DNA from: Brevibacterium aurantiacum
Lineage (GTDB): Bacteria > Actinomycetota > Actinomycetes > Actinomycetales > Brevibacteriaceae
DNA length: 64,000 nucleotides
Reading direction: 5' to 3'
Assembly (NCBI RefSeq): GCF_007558825.1
Contig: NZ_VLTK01000008.1
Span: 62,001 to 126,000, forward strand
The notes under the pieces were generated by a model that saw nothing but the letters and a program-made list of their open reading frames with translations, was not told where the DNA came from and ran no database searches. The number at the start of each line of letters is the position of its first letter. The stretch's first letter is position 1. A program made the position numbers and the translations under genes. This document shows, in pieces, positions 8,758 through 18,385 of the stretch.

Positions 8758-10841
8758 GACTGATCTCCTTGCAGGTGGGCAGATTGGGCCGGCGAGTCGA
8801 GTCTGATGAGGAAATGCCCCTGTGAGGTGGTTTCGACTGAAGCTCCGGACGGAACGTAGATGGTGGTGTCCGGCTCTTCCAGAAGGCAGGGGCCATCGAC
8901 CGCGCCTTCTGTGCTGAAGCCCCGATAGACGCGAGCCTCGACCCTATCTCCATGTGGTTCGAGTATCGTTCGGCGGAAGTCTGAGGCAGTGTGCGACGAT
9001 CCGTCGCCTGACATGCTGGCACTCTGCACTTCGCTGTACCCCACTGCTCTCACTCGCGAGTTGACCAGCAGCAGTTCGGCCTCAGTCCAGGCGGTTCCGG
9101 TTCCGAACTCGGACTCATAGTCCTTCACGAACTGTGTGCGCAGCCCTTCCTTGTCAGCTTCGGAGAACGGCCCCGGAGGCAGTGTGGTCGTGACTTCGAA
9201 GATTTGTCCCACGAACTTCATGTCTGCCTCTCGTGTGAGTTCGCGACGACAGTCGGGAATCTTTTCGGAGGAGAACCACTCTTCCGCGCGAGTCTCGAGC
9301 TGAGCGAACTCCTTCTCAAGATCGTCCGCCGTTGAAGTTAGGGTCCAAGGGCTTGTCCGTACGGCGGAATAGACCGAGTCGGCGTGCATCAGACCATAGG
9401 CGGAGAACACAGCCGCGTTCCTGGGGATGACGATCTCAGACACTCCGGCTTCGCGTGCGAGAGCGGCTGCGAAGAGCCCAGTAGCTCCCCCAAATCCGAC
9501 TAATATGAATTCTCGAGGGTCGTGACCTCGATTGACGGTGATCTTTCTCAGCGCGTTCGACATCTGCGAAGCCGCCAAACGGTAGATTCCCTGAGCTGCC
9601 TCATCTGCATCGAGTCCAAGCGGCTCTGCCACCTGCTTCTCAATGGCGCGTCGCGAGCGCTCAGGATAAAGGGGCACTGTTCCCGCGAGGTAGTACTCGG
9701 GATTGATCAGCCCCAGAGTCAATGCCGCATCTGTGACTGCAGGATGTTCTCCACCCTCGCCGTAGCATGCAGGGCCGGGAACCGAGCCGGCGCTGTGCGG
9801 CCCAACTCGCATCAGTCCCCGACCATCGACCCACGCGAGGCTGCCTCCACCAGCACCGATGGTCTCGATGTCGACGGCGGTCAGACTTGTCGGCATGCCG
9901 CCGACTTCGGCTCGCGGGAGGACACGAAACTCTCCGCCGACAATTGCGGCCGAGTCAAGGCTCGTTCCTCCCATGTCTGCAGTCAGGATCTTGGTCCGGC
10001 CAAGTTCTTCTCCGAGCATTCTCGCCCCGGTCACCCCTCCGACCGGACCGGAGTTGAACATCGAGATCGGCGCCTTCGATGTCTCTTCGACCGAGAGAAA
10101 CCCGCCGTGTACCTGCATGATTTGGATGGGGGTACGCAGCCCAGACGCTTTGAGCCTCCGGTCGAGTTCATGAAAGTGCTCGACGACTAAGGGTTTGACC
10201 GCTGCGTCCAGCGTTGTCGTGACCATCCGCTCATATTCTCTGTACACGGGGGTCAATCTGCTTGAAAGCGTGTAAGGCACCCCCGGGTAGTGCTCATCGA
10301 TGTATTCGGCCAGAGCCTCTTCATGTGCAGAGTTTCTGAATGACCACAGAAGACAGATGGCGATAGATTCGGCGTCCGAGGCAATGGCCGCCTCGACGGC
10401 CTTCTCAATGCCTTCAGGTGAAAGCTGAAGCAGCACATTTCCATGCGTGTCGATCCGTTCCGGCACCTCGAAGATCCTCTTGCGTTCGACGACATCAGGT
10501 GGCGGAGCCATGGCATGGGGATCACGTTCATCCGTGCGAGCCGAACGAGCGATCCGCAGAGTATCGCGAAATCCTGCTGTCGTGAGAAGAGAGACGCGGG
10601 CGTATTTCTGCTCATCGACCGCATTCGTCACTATGGTGTTTCCCAGAACGAAGCGTTCGATCTTCGGCACGAACTCCTCTTCATTACGTCCCAAGCGATC
10701 GCGAAGCACCTCAAGTGCGCTGAGAATCCCCGTCGTCACATCCTTGGTGGAGAATGCTTTCGCTGTGTAAGCTCGTCCGTCTTCAATTGCCACGGCGTCG
10801 GTGAATGTTCCGCCGACGTCTATTCCCACATGCAGCGCCAT
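8754..10841 (-). CDS. Hydantoinase A/oxoprolinase (HyuA) family ATP-dependent subunit
   Basis: A 695-residue HyuA protein. It starts with the phosphate-binding GIDVGGTFTDAVAIEDG, has a second ASKHA motif ADMGGTSLDSAAIVGG near residue 290, and GFGGATGLFAAALAREAG near 450. HyuA couples ATP hydrolysis to lactam/hydantoin ring opening or, with partners, to ketone carboxylation. The ATG at 10841 has AGGAG 9 bases upstream and is preferred over the longer frame to 10892. Its stop overlaps the HyuB start. With a CoA-transferase and crotonase downstream, a carboxylase-like role is as plausible as hydantoinase activity. Confidence 0.9.
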   Translation of the reverse strand: MALHVGIDVGGTFTDAVAIEDGRAYTAKAFSTKDVTTGILSALEVLRDRLGRNEEEFVPKIERFVLGNTIVTNAVDEQKYARVSLLTTAGFRDTLRIARSARTDERDPHAMAPPPDVVERKRIFEVPERIDTHGNVLLQLSPEGIEKAVEAAIASDAESIAICLLWSFRNSAHEEALAEYIDEHYPGVPYTLSSRLTPVYREYERMVTTTLDAAVKPLVVEHFHELDRRLKASGLRTPIQIMQVHGGFLSVEETSKAPISMFNSGPVGGVTGARMLGEELGRTKILTADMGGTSLDSAAIVGGEFRVLPRAEVGGMPTSLTAVDIETIGAGGGSLAWVDGRGLMRVGPHSAGSVPGPACYGEGGEHPAVTDAALTLGLINPEYYLAGTVPLYPERSRRAIEKQVAEPLGLDADEAAQGIYRLAASQMSNALRKITVNRGHDPREFILVGFGGATGLFAAALAREAGVSEIVIPRNAAVFSAYGLMHADSVYSAVRTSPWTLTSTADDLEKEFAQLETRAEEWFSSEKIPDCRRELTREADMKFVGQIFEVTTTLPPGPFSEADKEGLRTQFVKDYESEFGTGTAWTEAELLLVNSRVRAVGYSEVQSASMSGDGSSHTASDFRRTILEPHGDRVEARVYRGFSTEGAVDGPCLLEEPDTTIYVPSGASVETTSQGHFLIRLDSPAQSAHLQGDQS

Positions 10842-11112
10842 AATGAGCTCCTGCCTCTCCGTTGAGCGTGTTGTAAATGACCAGACCGTCACCGGCCGAA
10901 CTGTTCACTCGAGGCTAGAACGAGGACGATGCGGCGAACATATGACGAAGGCACAAACCTGCAGGCGGAACTATGGCCGAATCGCCACTATCGCACCGTG
11001 CACGATTCGATGACGTCGCCGACTTCCTGGCTGGCAGTGCGCTGGGCATGACCCCAATGCCAGATCTGGGCTCCCATGAGAACCTGCCCCCAGCTCCACC
11101 GCCACGGACCGG

Positions 11113-11892
11113 TCAGCTCCGATAGAGCCCAGGCATCGAGGAGACCAGCTGCCGAGTGTATTCATTCTCTGGGGTGTCCATGACTGCGTCACCGGCACCC
11201 TGCTCGACGATCTTCCCTCGCTCCATCACCGCGATGCGGTGGGACAGGTGGCGGACGACGGCAAGGTTGTGCGAGATGAACAGATAGGTCATTCCCGTGG
11301 CATTCTGGATCTCGACGAGGAGGTTGAGGACCTGGGCCTGGACCGAAACGTCGAGCGCCGAGGTCGGCTCATCCAAGACGATGAGCTCTGGCTCGGTGAT
11401 GATCGCCCTTGCGATCGCGATGCGCTGGCGCTGTCCCCCGGAGAATTCGTGTGGCAGGCGGTCGAGCACGTCTTGTCCGAGTCCCACGGATTCCAACGCA
11501 TCGGTGGCTCTTCGGTCCCATTCGGCTCGCGGGCTCTTGGCGGACCGCAGAGGTTCGACAAGTGTTCGCCGCACCGAGTACCTCGGATCCAGCGAGTCAT
11601 TTGGGTCTTGGAAGACCATTCGCACCGTTCTCCGGTAGGCCTTCCGTCGTCTCTTCGGAAGGTGGGTGACATCCTGCCCATCCATGACGATGGATCCCTG
11701 AGTCGGTGCATCCATCAGTGTGATGGCGCGAGCGAGGGTGCTCTTCCCACACCCCGATTCTCCAACCAGCCCAAAAGTCTGACCTTGGGGAACCTCCAGA
11801 GAGACGCCGTCAAGGGCACGGAACTTGTTCTTGCCGTGGCCGTAGTCTTTGACGAGGTCGATTGCGGCGATCTTCGGCGTACTCTCACTCAT
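11113..11892 (-). CDS. Peptide-type ABC transporter ATP-binding protein (DppF/OppF-like)
   Basis: The 259-residue ATPase has Walker A GESGCGKST near residue 46, signature FSGGQRQR near 155, Walker B LIVLDEPTSALD and the switch His in YLFISHNLAVVRHLSHR. MVFQDPNDSLDPRYSV is the Q-loop form typical of DppF/OppF subunits. The ATG at 11892 overlaps the stop of the other ATPase (ATGA). With its partner it would power import of a peptide, glycoside or other oligomeric substrate through the two permeases upstream. Confidence 0.92.
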   Translation of the reverse strand: MSESTPKIAAIDLVKDYGHGKNKFRALDGVSLEVPQGQTFGLVGESGCGKSTLARAITLMDAPTQGSIVMDGQDVTHLPKRRRKAYRRTVRMVFQDPNDSLDPRYSVRRTLVEPLRSAKSPRAEWDRRATDALESVGLGQDVLDRLPHEFSGGQRQRIAIARAIITEPELIVLDEPTSALDVSVQAQVLNLLVEIQNATGMTYLFISHNLAVVRHLSHRIAVMERGKIVEQGAGDAVMDTPENEYTRQLVSSMPGLYRS

Positions 11893-12761
11893 GCGTCTTC
11901 CAACTCCTGGATGGTCTGCCGTCTGACGGCATCGATGGTTGCCAAGGGCGAACGTGGCGACAATGCTCTGCGCGGAAGGCTCTCGAGCAGAGCTCGTGTG
12001 TAAGGGTGCTCGGGTGCATCGAGAACTGCTGCGGCTCGACCACGTTCGACGATTCGTCCCTGGTACATCACCGCCACCCGATCGCACACCTCGCTGACTA
12101 TTCCCAGGTCATGGCTGATGAAAAGGATTCCGATCCCGGTTTCGTCTCGCAGATCGCGGAAGATCTTGAGGATCTGTGCCTGGACCGTGACGTCCAAGGC
12201 TGTTGTGGCCTCGTCCGCCACCAGCAGCCGTGGTCCAGCCACCATCGCCATCGCAATCACGACTCTTTGTCGCTGACCTCCCGAGAGCTCATGCGGGAAT
12301 GCACCGATACGTCGCTTGGCATCCGGCATTCTCACCGCTTCGAGCAGTTCGAGAGCGCGCGCGTCTGCCTCCTGCTTGGTCGGATGGCCGTGGATATAGA
12401 GCGCCTCGGCAATCTGATCGCCGATCCTCACGCACGGGTTAAGAGCCGTCATCGGTTCCTGGAACACCATGCCGGCATTCCGACCTCGGACTTCGGCCCA
12501 TTCCGTCTCCTTGGCTCCGATCATGTCCCGACCAGCCACCTCGAGCCTCTCAGCGGAGACCACTGCCGAATCCGGAAGGAGGCCGAGAGCAGCATGGGCG
12601 ATGCTTGATTTTCCGCTGCCGGACTCGCCGATGAGGCCGACGATCTCTGAGCTGCCCACAGTCAGGCTGACGTCGCTGACGACGTTGTTTCCCGAACCGT
12701 AGTGCAGGTCCATCCCCTCGATGGCGAGGGCGTCGTTTCCTCCCGCCTGTGCCCGGTTCAT
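11889..12761 (-). CDS. Peptide-type ABC transporter ATP-binding protein (DppD/OppD-like)
   Basis: A 290-residue ATPase with Walker A GESGSGKSS, Q-loop MVFQEPMTALNPC, signature LSGGQRQR, Walker B LLVADEATTALD and His switch GILFISHDLGIV; the C-terminal oligopeptide-type extension (APEHPYTRALLESLP) is present. An upstream in-frame ATG exists at 12773; 12761 is preferred because it overlaps the solute-binding protein stop by 4 bp, like every other junction in this operon. It pairs with the adjacent DppF-like subunit. Confidence 0.9.
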   Translation of the reverse strand: MNRAQAGGNDALAIEGMDLHYGSGNNVVSDVSLTVGSSEIVGLIGESGSGKSSIAHAALGLLPDSAVVSAERLEVAGRDMIGAKETEWAEVRGRNAGMVFQEPMTALNPCVRIGDQIAEALYIHGHPTKQEADARALELLEAVRMPDAKRRIGAFPHELSGGQRQRVVIAMAMVAGPRLLVADEATTALDVTVQAQILKIFRDLRDETGIGILFISHDLGIVSEVCDRVAVMYQGRIVERGRAAAVLDAPEHPYTRALLESLPRRALSPRSPLATIDAVRRQTIQELEDA

Positions 12762-14335
12762 TGCGACATCCAAGCGGTGCGCAGCGCAATTCGAGACGTG
12801 CTGTAGTCAGTGGAGTAGTCCTTGAGGACGTCTTGATTCCATACTTCGAAGTCCGACGGGACAGCCATTGGAACGATCACAAGTGCCTCCTCGGCAACGT
12901 TGTCTGCGAGGTCTTGGATGAGCTGCGCCTTCTTCTCCTCATCGGTTTCCTTCTTCGCTTCAGCCAGCAGCTCCATGGCCTTGGCAGCGTCAGGATTGTC
13001 CTTCCACTGGTTGAGCGCACCATTCTCTGACAGGAACGAGTCGTAGTAAAAGGTCGGATCCGGCTTGTACGACCAGGGCAGTGAGACCAGGCCGTCAAAG
13101 CTCTGTCCCGACGTGAAGATCGGACTCAGCTCGCTCGTTGATTTCGCTTTGAGGCTGACGTTGATGCCGACGTCCGAGAGCTGCTGCTGCATGAGCTCGT
13201 AGATCGGGTGCTGTGATTGGGAGGTGTCTCCGAAGTACGACAGCTCAATGGTGGGGTGGGGTGTCTCAGTCTCTTGGAGCAGCTGTTTGGCCTTGTCCAG
13301 ATTGCGCTGGTAGTTGGGAGTACTGTCCGTGACCGCTGGGGCAGCAGGGTCGCCTGCGGGCGCCGCGTACGAGACTTCACCGTCACCGTACTGAGCGGTC
13401 TTGATGAGCACATCCCGGTTGAGTGCCAGTGACACCGCCTGCCTGACCTTCTTGTCCTTCAAAGGGCCGGATGTCGGGTTGATGAAGATCGGCAGAGCCT
13501 GGGTGGAATAGGTCTTGCCCAGCGTCCAGTTGCCGAATGCGGCCTGCTTCGCTGTGACGCCATCGGTGAAGCTCGCTGCGTCGACACTGCCCTGTTGGAC
13601 CGCTGCCAATCTCGTACTGTCATCTGGAATGATGCGAAACTCTATTCCGTCCAATCTGGGCTGGTCCTTCGCCCAATACTCGTCATTCTTCTCAAACGTC
13701 ATCGAAACGCCGTCCTGCCAGTCCGTGAGTACGAACGGACCCGTGCCGTAGCTGCGCTTCTCACGATCTTCCTTGGACGCTTTCGCGTACCCATCGGAGC
13801 TGACCATGAGGAACAGCTCCCTGTTGGCCAGAGCGTTGATGAAGGTGCTGTCTGCCTGATTGAGAGTGAGCTCGACGCTGTACTCATCGAGCTTCTTCGC
13901 CGATTTCAGACCGGGCAGATATGCGGCTTTGCCTGAGGTCGACTTCATGTACTGCTCGAACGAATAGACGACATCGTCGGCATCGAAGGCAGATCCGTCT
14001 GCGAACTTCACTCCTTCACGCAGCTGGAAGCGGTAGGTCGTCTCGTCTTCTTGAGAGTAGGACACCGCCAGCTCTGGTTGGATCTTCCCCGACTCATCCT
14101 TCGACAGCAGAGACTCGTAGGCCTGGTCCATGAGGTGCTGGCCTGCGATGGACGATGCGATCACCGGGTCGATGCCTCCTGCCGGGGGCTGGATCGCAAT
14201 GGCATATTTCAATGTGCCGCCGTCGGCGGGAGGCCCGTCTGCACTTGTCGATGAGGTGTTCCCGCAGGCTGTCACACCAATGAGCATGGCCGCGGCCGAT
14301 ATCACGGCAATGGCCGAGCGAATGCTTCTCTTCAT
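12758..14335 (-). CDS. ABC transporter solute-binding lipoprotein, family 5
   Basis: A 525-residue extracellular binding protein. The N-terminus is a lipoprotein signal: MKRSIRS, a hydrophobic core, then the lipobox VTAC with Cys near residue 24. The body shows the family 5 pattern: GGTLKYAIAIQPPAGGIDPV, YRFQLREGVKFADGSAFDADDVVYSF and GTGPFVLTDW. These proteins bind peptides, opines, nickel or glycosides. The gene sits unusually between the permease genes and the ATPase genes, with 4-bp overlaps on both sides. The ligand should be the precursor processed by the HyuAB enzymes if all are one operon. Confidence 0.93.
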   Translation of the reverse strand: MKRSIRSAIAVISAAAMLIGVTACGNTSSTSADGPPADGGTLKYAIAIQPPAGGIDPVIASSIAGQHLMDQAYESLLSKDESGKIQPELAVSYSQEDETTYRFQLREGVKFADGSAFDADDVVYSFEQYMKSTSGKAAYLPGLKSAKKLDEYSVELTLNQADSTFINALANRELFLMVSSDGYAKASKEDREKRSYGTGPFVLTDWQDGVSMTFEKNDEYWAKDQPRLDGIEFRIIPDDSTRLAAVQQGSVDAASFTDGVTAKQAAFGNWTLGKTYSTQALPIFINPTSGPLKDKKVRQAVSLALNRDVLIKTAQYGDGEVSYAAPAGDPAAPAVTDSTPNYQRNLDKAKQLLQETETPHPTIELSYFGDTSQSQHPIYELMQQQLSDVGINVSLKAKSTSELSPIFTSGQSFDGLVSLPWSYKPDPTFYYDSFLSENGALNQWKDNPDAAKAMELLAEAKKETDEEKKAQLIQDLADNVAEEALVIVPMAVPSDFEVWNQDVLKDYSTDYSTSRIALRTAWMSQ

Positions 14336-15348
14336 CGTCGTGTCCTTTCAGATCCGGTCGATACGACGTCTTTGGGCTGATGTGCGGTTTCTGTTTCTGT
14401 CGAATCTGTCTGGTCCGCGGTGCCCGCCGGCGACGGAGTCTTCGACTTGCGAAGGATCGTGGGCCCGCCTCTTGAACCGGGCAGACCGACATCGACACGG
14501 GGCGCAAGGTATTCCTGGGCACCGTCGGCGAGCAGATTCCACGCGATGGCGAGGACGACGATGAGCAACGTGGGCAAGATGACGAGGAGGGGGTCGATCT
14601 GCATGAATCTCGTCGATTCGCTGATCATCCTTCCCGCCGATGGATTGGGTGCAGGCACTCCCTGTCCCAGGTAACTCAGCGCAGCCTCGACGAGCACGAC
14701 GGTCGAAGCCACCGTGGCGAAATTGATGGCGAGCGGAGTGAAGGCGTTCGGAAGGAGGTGGCTGAGCGCTATGCGCACCGGGCCCACCCCGTTCATCTCC
14801 GCGGCCCGAACGAAGTCACGCTCTTTGAGGACGAGAACCGGTCCCCTCGTTACTCGGGCGAATGACGGAGCGAAGACGACGCCAAGGGCGAAGATGAGAG
14901 GCAGCGGCCCGGTTCCGAAGGCCACGCCCACGATCAGGGCGACCAGAATCGCCGGGATGGAGAGCACAGTGTCGACGATCCGCATGATCACTGAGTCGAT
15001 CCACCCTCCGGCATAACCGGCGATCAGGCCGAGAATGGTGCCGACGACCCCGGCGAGCACGGCCGTACCGGCAGAGATCAGGAGGGACAGGCCAGTAGCG
15101 ATGCCCATTCGCACGAGCAGGTCTCGGCCGACGTGATCGGTGCCGAGCGGATGCTGTCCCGACGGCAAGAGCAGCGGGTCGCCGACGGTTTCGTTCATCG
15201 GAAATGTCGGTGCGAGGAACATCACCAACGCCCAGCAGATGAGCAGTCCGATGATGACGGCGCCGGCAATCAAAGACGGCGCCTTTCGCAGGCCCGATCG
15301 CTTGCGAGCTCGCGGTATCCGGGCAATGCCGGTGTTCGGATTGGTCAT
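14332..15348 (-). CDS. Peptide-type ABC transporter permease (DppC/OppC-like)
   Basis: A 338-residue membrane protein with the OppC N-terminal helix (SLIAGAVIIGLLICWALVMF), PLGTDHVGRDLLVRM near 75, and the EAA loop REMN-type region FVRAAEMNGVGPVRIALSHL that contacts the ATPase. About six membrane segments are visible. A roughly 50-residue hydrophilic tail rich in Thr, Ser and Pro follows the last helix, which is longer than usual. Overlaps by 4 bp with both neighbours. Confidence 0.92.
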   Translation of the reverse strand: MTNPNTGIARIPRARKRSGLRKAPSLIAGAVIIGLLICWALVMFLAPTFPMNETVGDPLLLPSGQHPLGTDHVGRDLLVRMGIATGLSLLISAGTAVLAGVVGTILGLIAGYAGGWIDSVIMRIVDTVLSIPAILVALIVGVAFGTGPLPLIFALGVVFAPSFARVTRGPVLVLKERDFVRAAEMNGVGPVRIALSHLLPNAFTPLAINFATVASTVVLVEAALSYLGQGVPAPNPSAGRMISESTRFMQIDPLLVILPTLLIVVLAIAWNLLADGAQEYLAPRVDVGLPGSRGGPTILRKSKTPSPAGTADQTDSTETETAHQPKDVVSTGSERTRR

Positions 15349-16295
15349 GACGACAAGCTCCTTACACGTGGATCGATGATGGGGTACATCAGATCGATGA
15401 CGAAGTTGATGAGCACGTACATACAGCCGATGAGAAGAACACAGGCCTGGATCACCGGGTAGTCCGAGGACCGAATCGCATCGACGAGCGTCGTGCCGAA
15501 GCCGGGCAGTGAGAACACGGTTTCAACGACCACCGTCCCGCCCACGAGAGTGCCGAGCTCGATCCCGACCACGGTGGTGACCGGAATGAGTGCATTCCGA
15601 AAAGCATGCCGGGTGATGATGCGCCCGGGGAGGGCCCCTTTGGCTCGAGCGCTCTTCACAAAGTCCTGCGAGAAGGTGTCGAGGAGTGTTCCGCGCAGGT
15701 AGCGCATAATGACCGCTGCCATCACGACGCCCAGCAGCAGCGCCGGCAGCAGAAAGACGCTCAGATTCTTCACCGGATCCTGTGTGAATGGAACATAGCC
15801 GAAGAGCTGAGCCCGCACGGTCAGGGAGTTGAGCAGAAGCAGCACCGTGCCGAGGGCGAATGGTGGGATCGCCAGGAATGCGAAGCTGAGGAATCGACTG
15901 CTGGTGTCGAACACGCCGTTGATTCGACGAGCCGCCCACAATCCGACGGGGATGCCGATGACCAGACCGAAGGCCGTGGCCATGATCGCCAGTTCAATGC
16001 TCACGGGTAGCCGGCCGGCCACCAGCTGCATGACGGTGTAGGGCTTTGTCAGAGACTGGCCGAAGTCCCCCTGGAGGACACCGCCGATCCACGAGAAGTA
16101 CTGGATCCAGAACGGTCGGTCAAGGCCGAGCTCGTGGCGCAGGGAGGCGATCACCGCTGGGTCGGGATTGTTCTGGTCGATCAAAGCAGCGACGGGATCA
16201 CCCGGAATGGCTCGCACCATCGCGAACACCATGAGTGACAGAAGGAAGAGAACGAAGAGGGAGGAACCAACCCGTTTGATCAGGTAGTGGAGCAC
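15345..16295 (-). CDS. Peptide-type ABC transporter permease (DppB/OppB-like)
   Basis: A 316-residue permease starting MLHYLIKRVGSSLFVLFLLSLMVF, the classic DppB first helix, followed by RAIPGDPVAAL and HELGLDRPFWIQYFSWIGG. The EAA loop is FVKSARAKGALPGRIITRHAFRNA. It forms the membrane channel with the DppC-like partner. It is the first gene of the leftward array; GGAGAG lies just upstream of the ATG (reverse strand), and the 630 bp before it should hold the operon promoter. Confidence 0.93.
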   Translation of the reverse strand: MLHYLIKRVGSSLFVLFLLSLMVFAMVRAIPGDPVAALIDQNNPDPAVIASLRHELGLDRPFWIQYFSWIGGVLQGDFGQSLTKPYTVMQLVAGRLPVSIELAIMATAFGLVIGIPVGLWAARRINGVFDTSSRFLSFAFLAIPPFALGTVLLLLNSLTVRAQLFGYVPFTQDPVKNLSVFLLPALLLGVVMAAVIMRYLRGTLLDTFSQDFVKSARAKGALPGRIITRHAFRNALIPVTTVVGIELGTLVGGTVVVETVFSLPGFGTTLVDAIRSSDYPVIQACVLLIGCMYVLINFVIDLMYPIIDPRVRSLSS

Positions 16296-16926
16296 GACTG
16301 GTCTCTCCTTCGACTCATGAGCGGAGTCCCGGCGGCAGAGTCACTGCCGCGGTCAAGGCCTCGCTCGCAGGCCCTGCCCGGGGACTTCTCGGACGTGCAC
16401 AAACGAAAAGTGAACATACTGTACTATCACACTTTCTTTCTGTACTGAATCATTGATTGTGAACTGTAACACATTGAGATTTCTCCGGTGTTTCGTCCGC
16501 GGGCGGATGTCGAAGAGGCGCGCGTGAACATAGATGACGCTCGTCCGGTCGACTCGGACTGAGCCTGCTCAGCCCGAAGCGAGCCCGATCAGCTGGGGGC
16601 GAACGGAGTCTTGCGAGAGTCCTCGCCCATGTCGACCGCGATGGCCCGGATGTGCCCAGTGTCGCCGTCGATTGCTGCCAGAGGTGTCATATCGGATTCC
16701 TGTCTCATCTTTGAGATCGTGCGGTCAGCCACATGCGAATCACCACGCAGCAAGTTCGACCGTACGATAAATGAGCTGCGATGGGTATGTGGAATAGCCA
16801 CAGAGACGCCTGCCCTCTCATAGGAAGACGACCTACCGCCGTCAGCAGCGCCACATCGGAATACCCGGGGTGACATCGGCGTGCACACCATTTACACACG
16901 TCATCGGAGTGGGATAGAACTGGTCC
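16296..16926 (+). other. Intergenic region with AT-rich promoter segment between divergent units
   Basis: No gene of normal length is supported here. An AT-rich stretch at about 16405-16485 stands out against the high-GC surroundings and is the likely promoter area of the leftward transporter operon. A short reverse ORF (start ATG at 16690, 33 residues to about 16589) has a weak ribosome site but no recognisable family. The oxidoreductase start at 16927 has no clear Shine-Dalgarno. Confidence 0.4.
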
Positions 16927-18380
16927 ATGCCCTACTTCAACGGCGAAGCCTCGCACTGGCTGGCGCAGTCACCCGCCGATCCTCACACTTCCTCCCCGCT
17001 TCCCACCGAGAAGCAGGATCTCGTCATCGTCGGCGGTGGGATGACCGGACTCTGGTCCGCCTACTATGCCCGCCAGGCCCATCCCGACTGGCAGATCACC
17101 ATCATCGAGGCCAAGCACATCGGCTATGGGGCCTCCGGCCGCAACGGCGGCTGGCTCTCGACCCTGATGCCTGGGAATCGGGCCAAGTACGCCGAGGCGG
17201 TCGATCGTGCCAGAACCGAGGACCCGAACCGGCCTGTGGGCTCGACAGGCATCGGCGGAGTGGAGTCCGTGCGATCGTTCCAATCGGCGCTCTTCGACTC
17301 GATCGACGAAGTCCTCGAGGTCCTCAATCGGGAGCACATCGATGCCCATCAGGTCCGCGGCGGCCACATCGACATCGCCCAGTCCAGGCCGGACTGACCC
17401 GTCTCCACGAACTCTTCGACGGCGACCGTCAGTACGGCTACGGCCCCGAGGACATGGAATTCCTCGATGCCGAGGCGACGAAGGCTCACATCAACGTCGA
17501 CAATGCTCAGGGCAGCGTGTTCTTCCCCGGCGCGGCCCGCATCGACCCCGCGCTGCTCACGCACGGGCTCGCACGAGTGCTCCGCACCCAGGGCGTGACG
17601 ATCTGTGAGGACACCGCGGCCGGCCACATCGGCAAGAATGTCGTTTCGACCAACCGCGGCCCCGTTACCGGGGACACGATCTTCGTGTGCCTCGAAGGCT
17701 ATTCGGACACCGTCAGCGGCGACCTCCCGGGGCTGGCGGGACGCCAGGTCATCCCCGTGTTCTCCTCGATGATCGCGACCGACCCGCTCCCCACCTCGGC
17801 GTGGGAGGACATCGGCTGGGAGGGCAGGGAATGCCTCGGCGACACCGCACACACCTTCATCTACGCCCAGCGGACCGACGACGATCGGATCGCCCTGGGC
17901 GGGCGCGGGGCACCGTACGCTTTTGGCTCAGGTCTGCCGGGTGACGGTGAGGTTCCCGCCGAGGTGGTCGATCTGCTCCGGACGCGACTGTCCTCGCTCT
18001 TCCCAGACCTTGACTTCGAGGTCGCCCACGCCTGGCCCGGGGCTTTGGGAGTGACCCGGGACTGGTGCGCCGGAATCTTCTTCGACCAGGACCGGCGGAT
18101 CGGGGTCACCCGCGGTTACGCCGGTCATGGGGTGACCGCCACGCACCTGGCGGCGAAGACATTGCTCGACCGCTCCTCGGGCCAACCGACCCCGCTGACA
18201 TCGCTGCCGTGGAATGACCACTTCTCCGGTAGGTGGGAGCCCGAACCGATCCGCTGGCTGGGCATCCGCTCGATGCATCGGATCTTCACTATCGCCGATG
18301 AATGGGAGGCCATCACCGGCGCGAAGAAGACGAGCCTGCTCGCTCGGTTCGGGTCACGTCTGGCCGGACTGCACGAATAG
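16927..18380 (+). pseudogene. FAD-dependent amine-type oxidoreductase (DAO family), single-base frameshift
   Basis: The first frame (16927-17397) encodes the N-terminal FAD fold: DLVIVGGGMTGLWSAYYARQ near residue 31 and GYGASGRNGGWLST near 64, ending at a TGA at 17395. The remainder continues in another frame from about 17385 (AGLTRLHELF) to 18380, with DRRIGVTRGYAGHGVTATHL as the C-terminal FAD-binding motif. The two halves join if one base is restored near 17385-17390, so one base has been lost by mutation or sequencing error. Intact homologues of about 480 residues oxidise amines or amino acids (GabP/PuuB-like). Neighbouring amidohydrolase and transporter suggest nitrogen-compound use. Confidence 0.85.
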
Positions 18381-18385
18381 CCGAA

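Noticed and set aside
16589-16891. Reverse ORF of 100 codons upstream of the DppB-like gene
   Set aside because: No family likeness, weak ribosome site and composition like non-coding DNA; only a 33-codon part (from 16690) looks at all protein-like.
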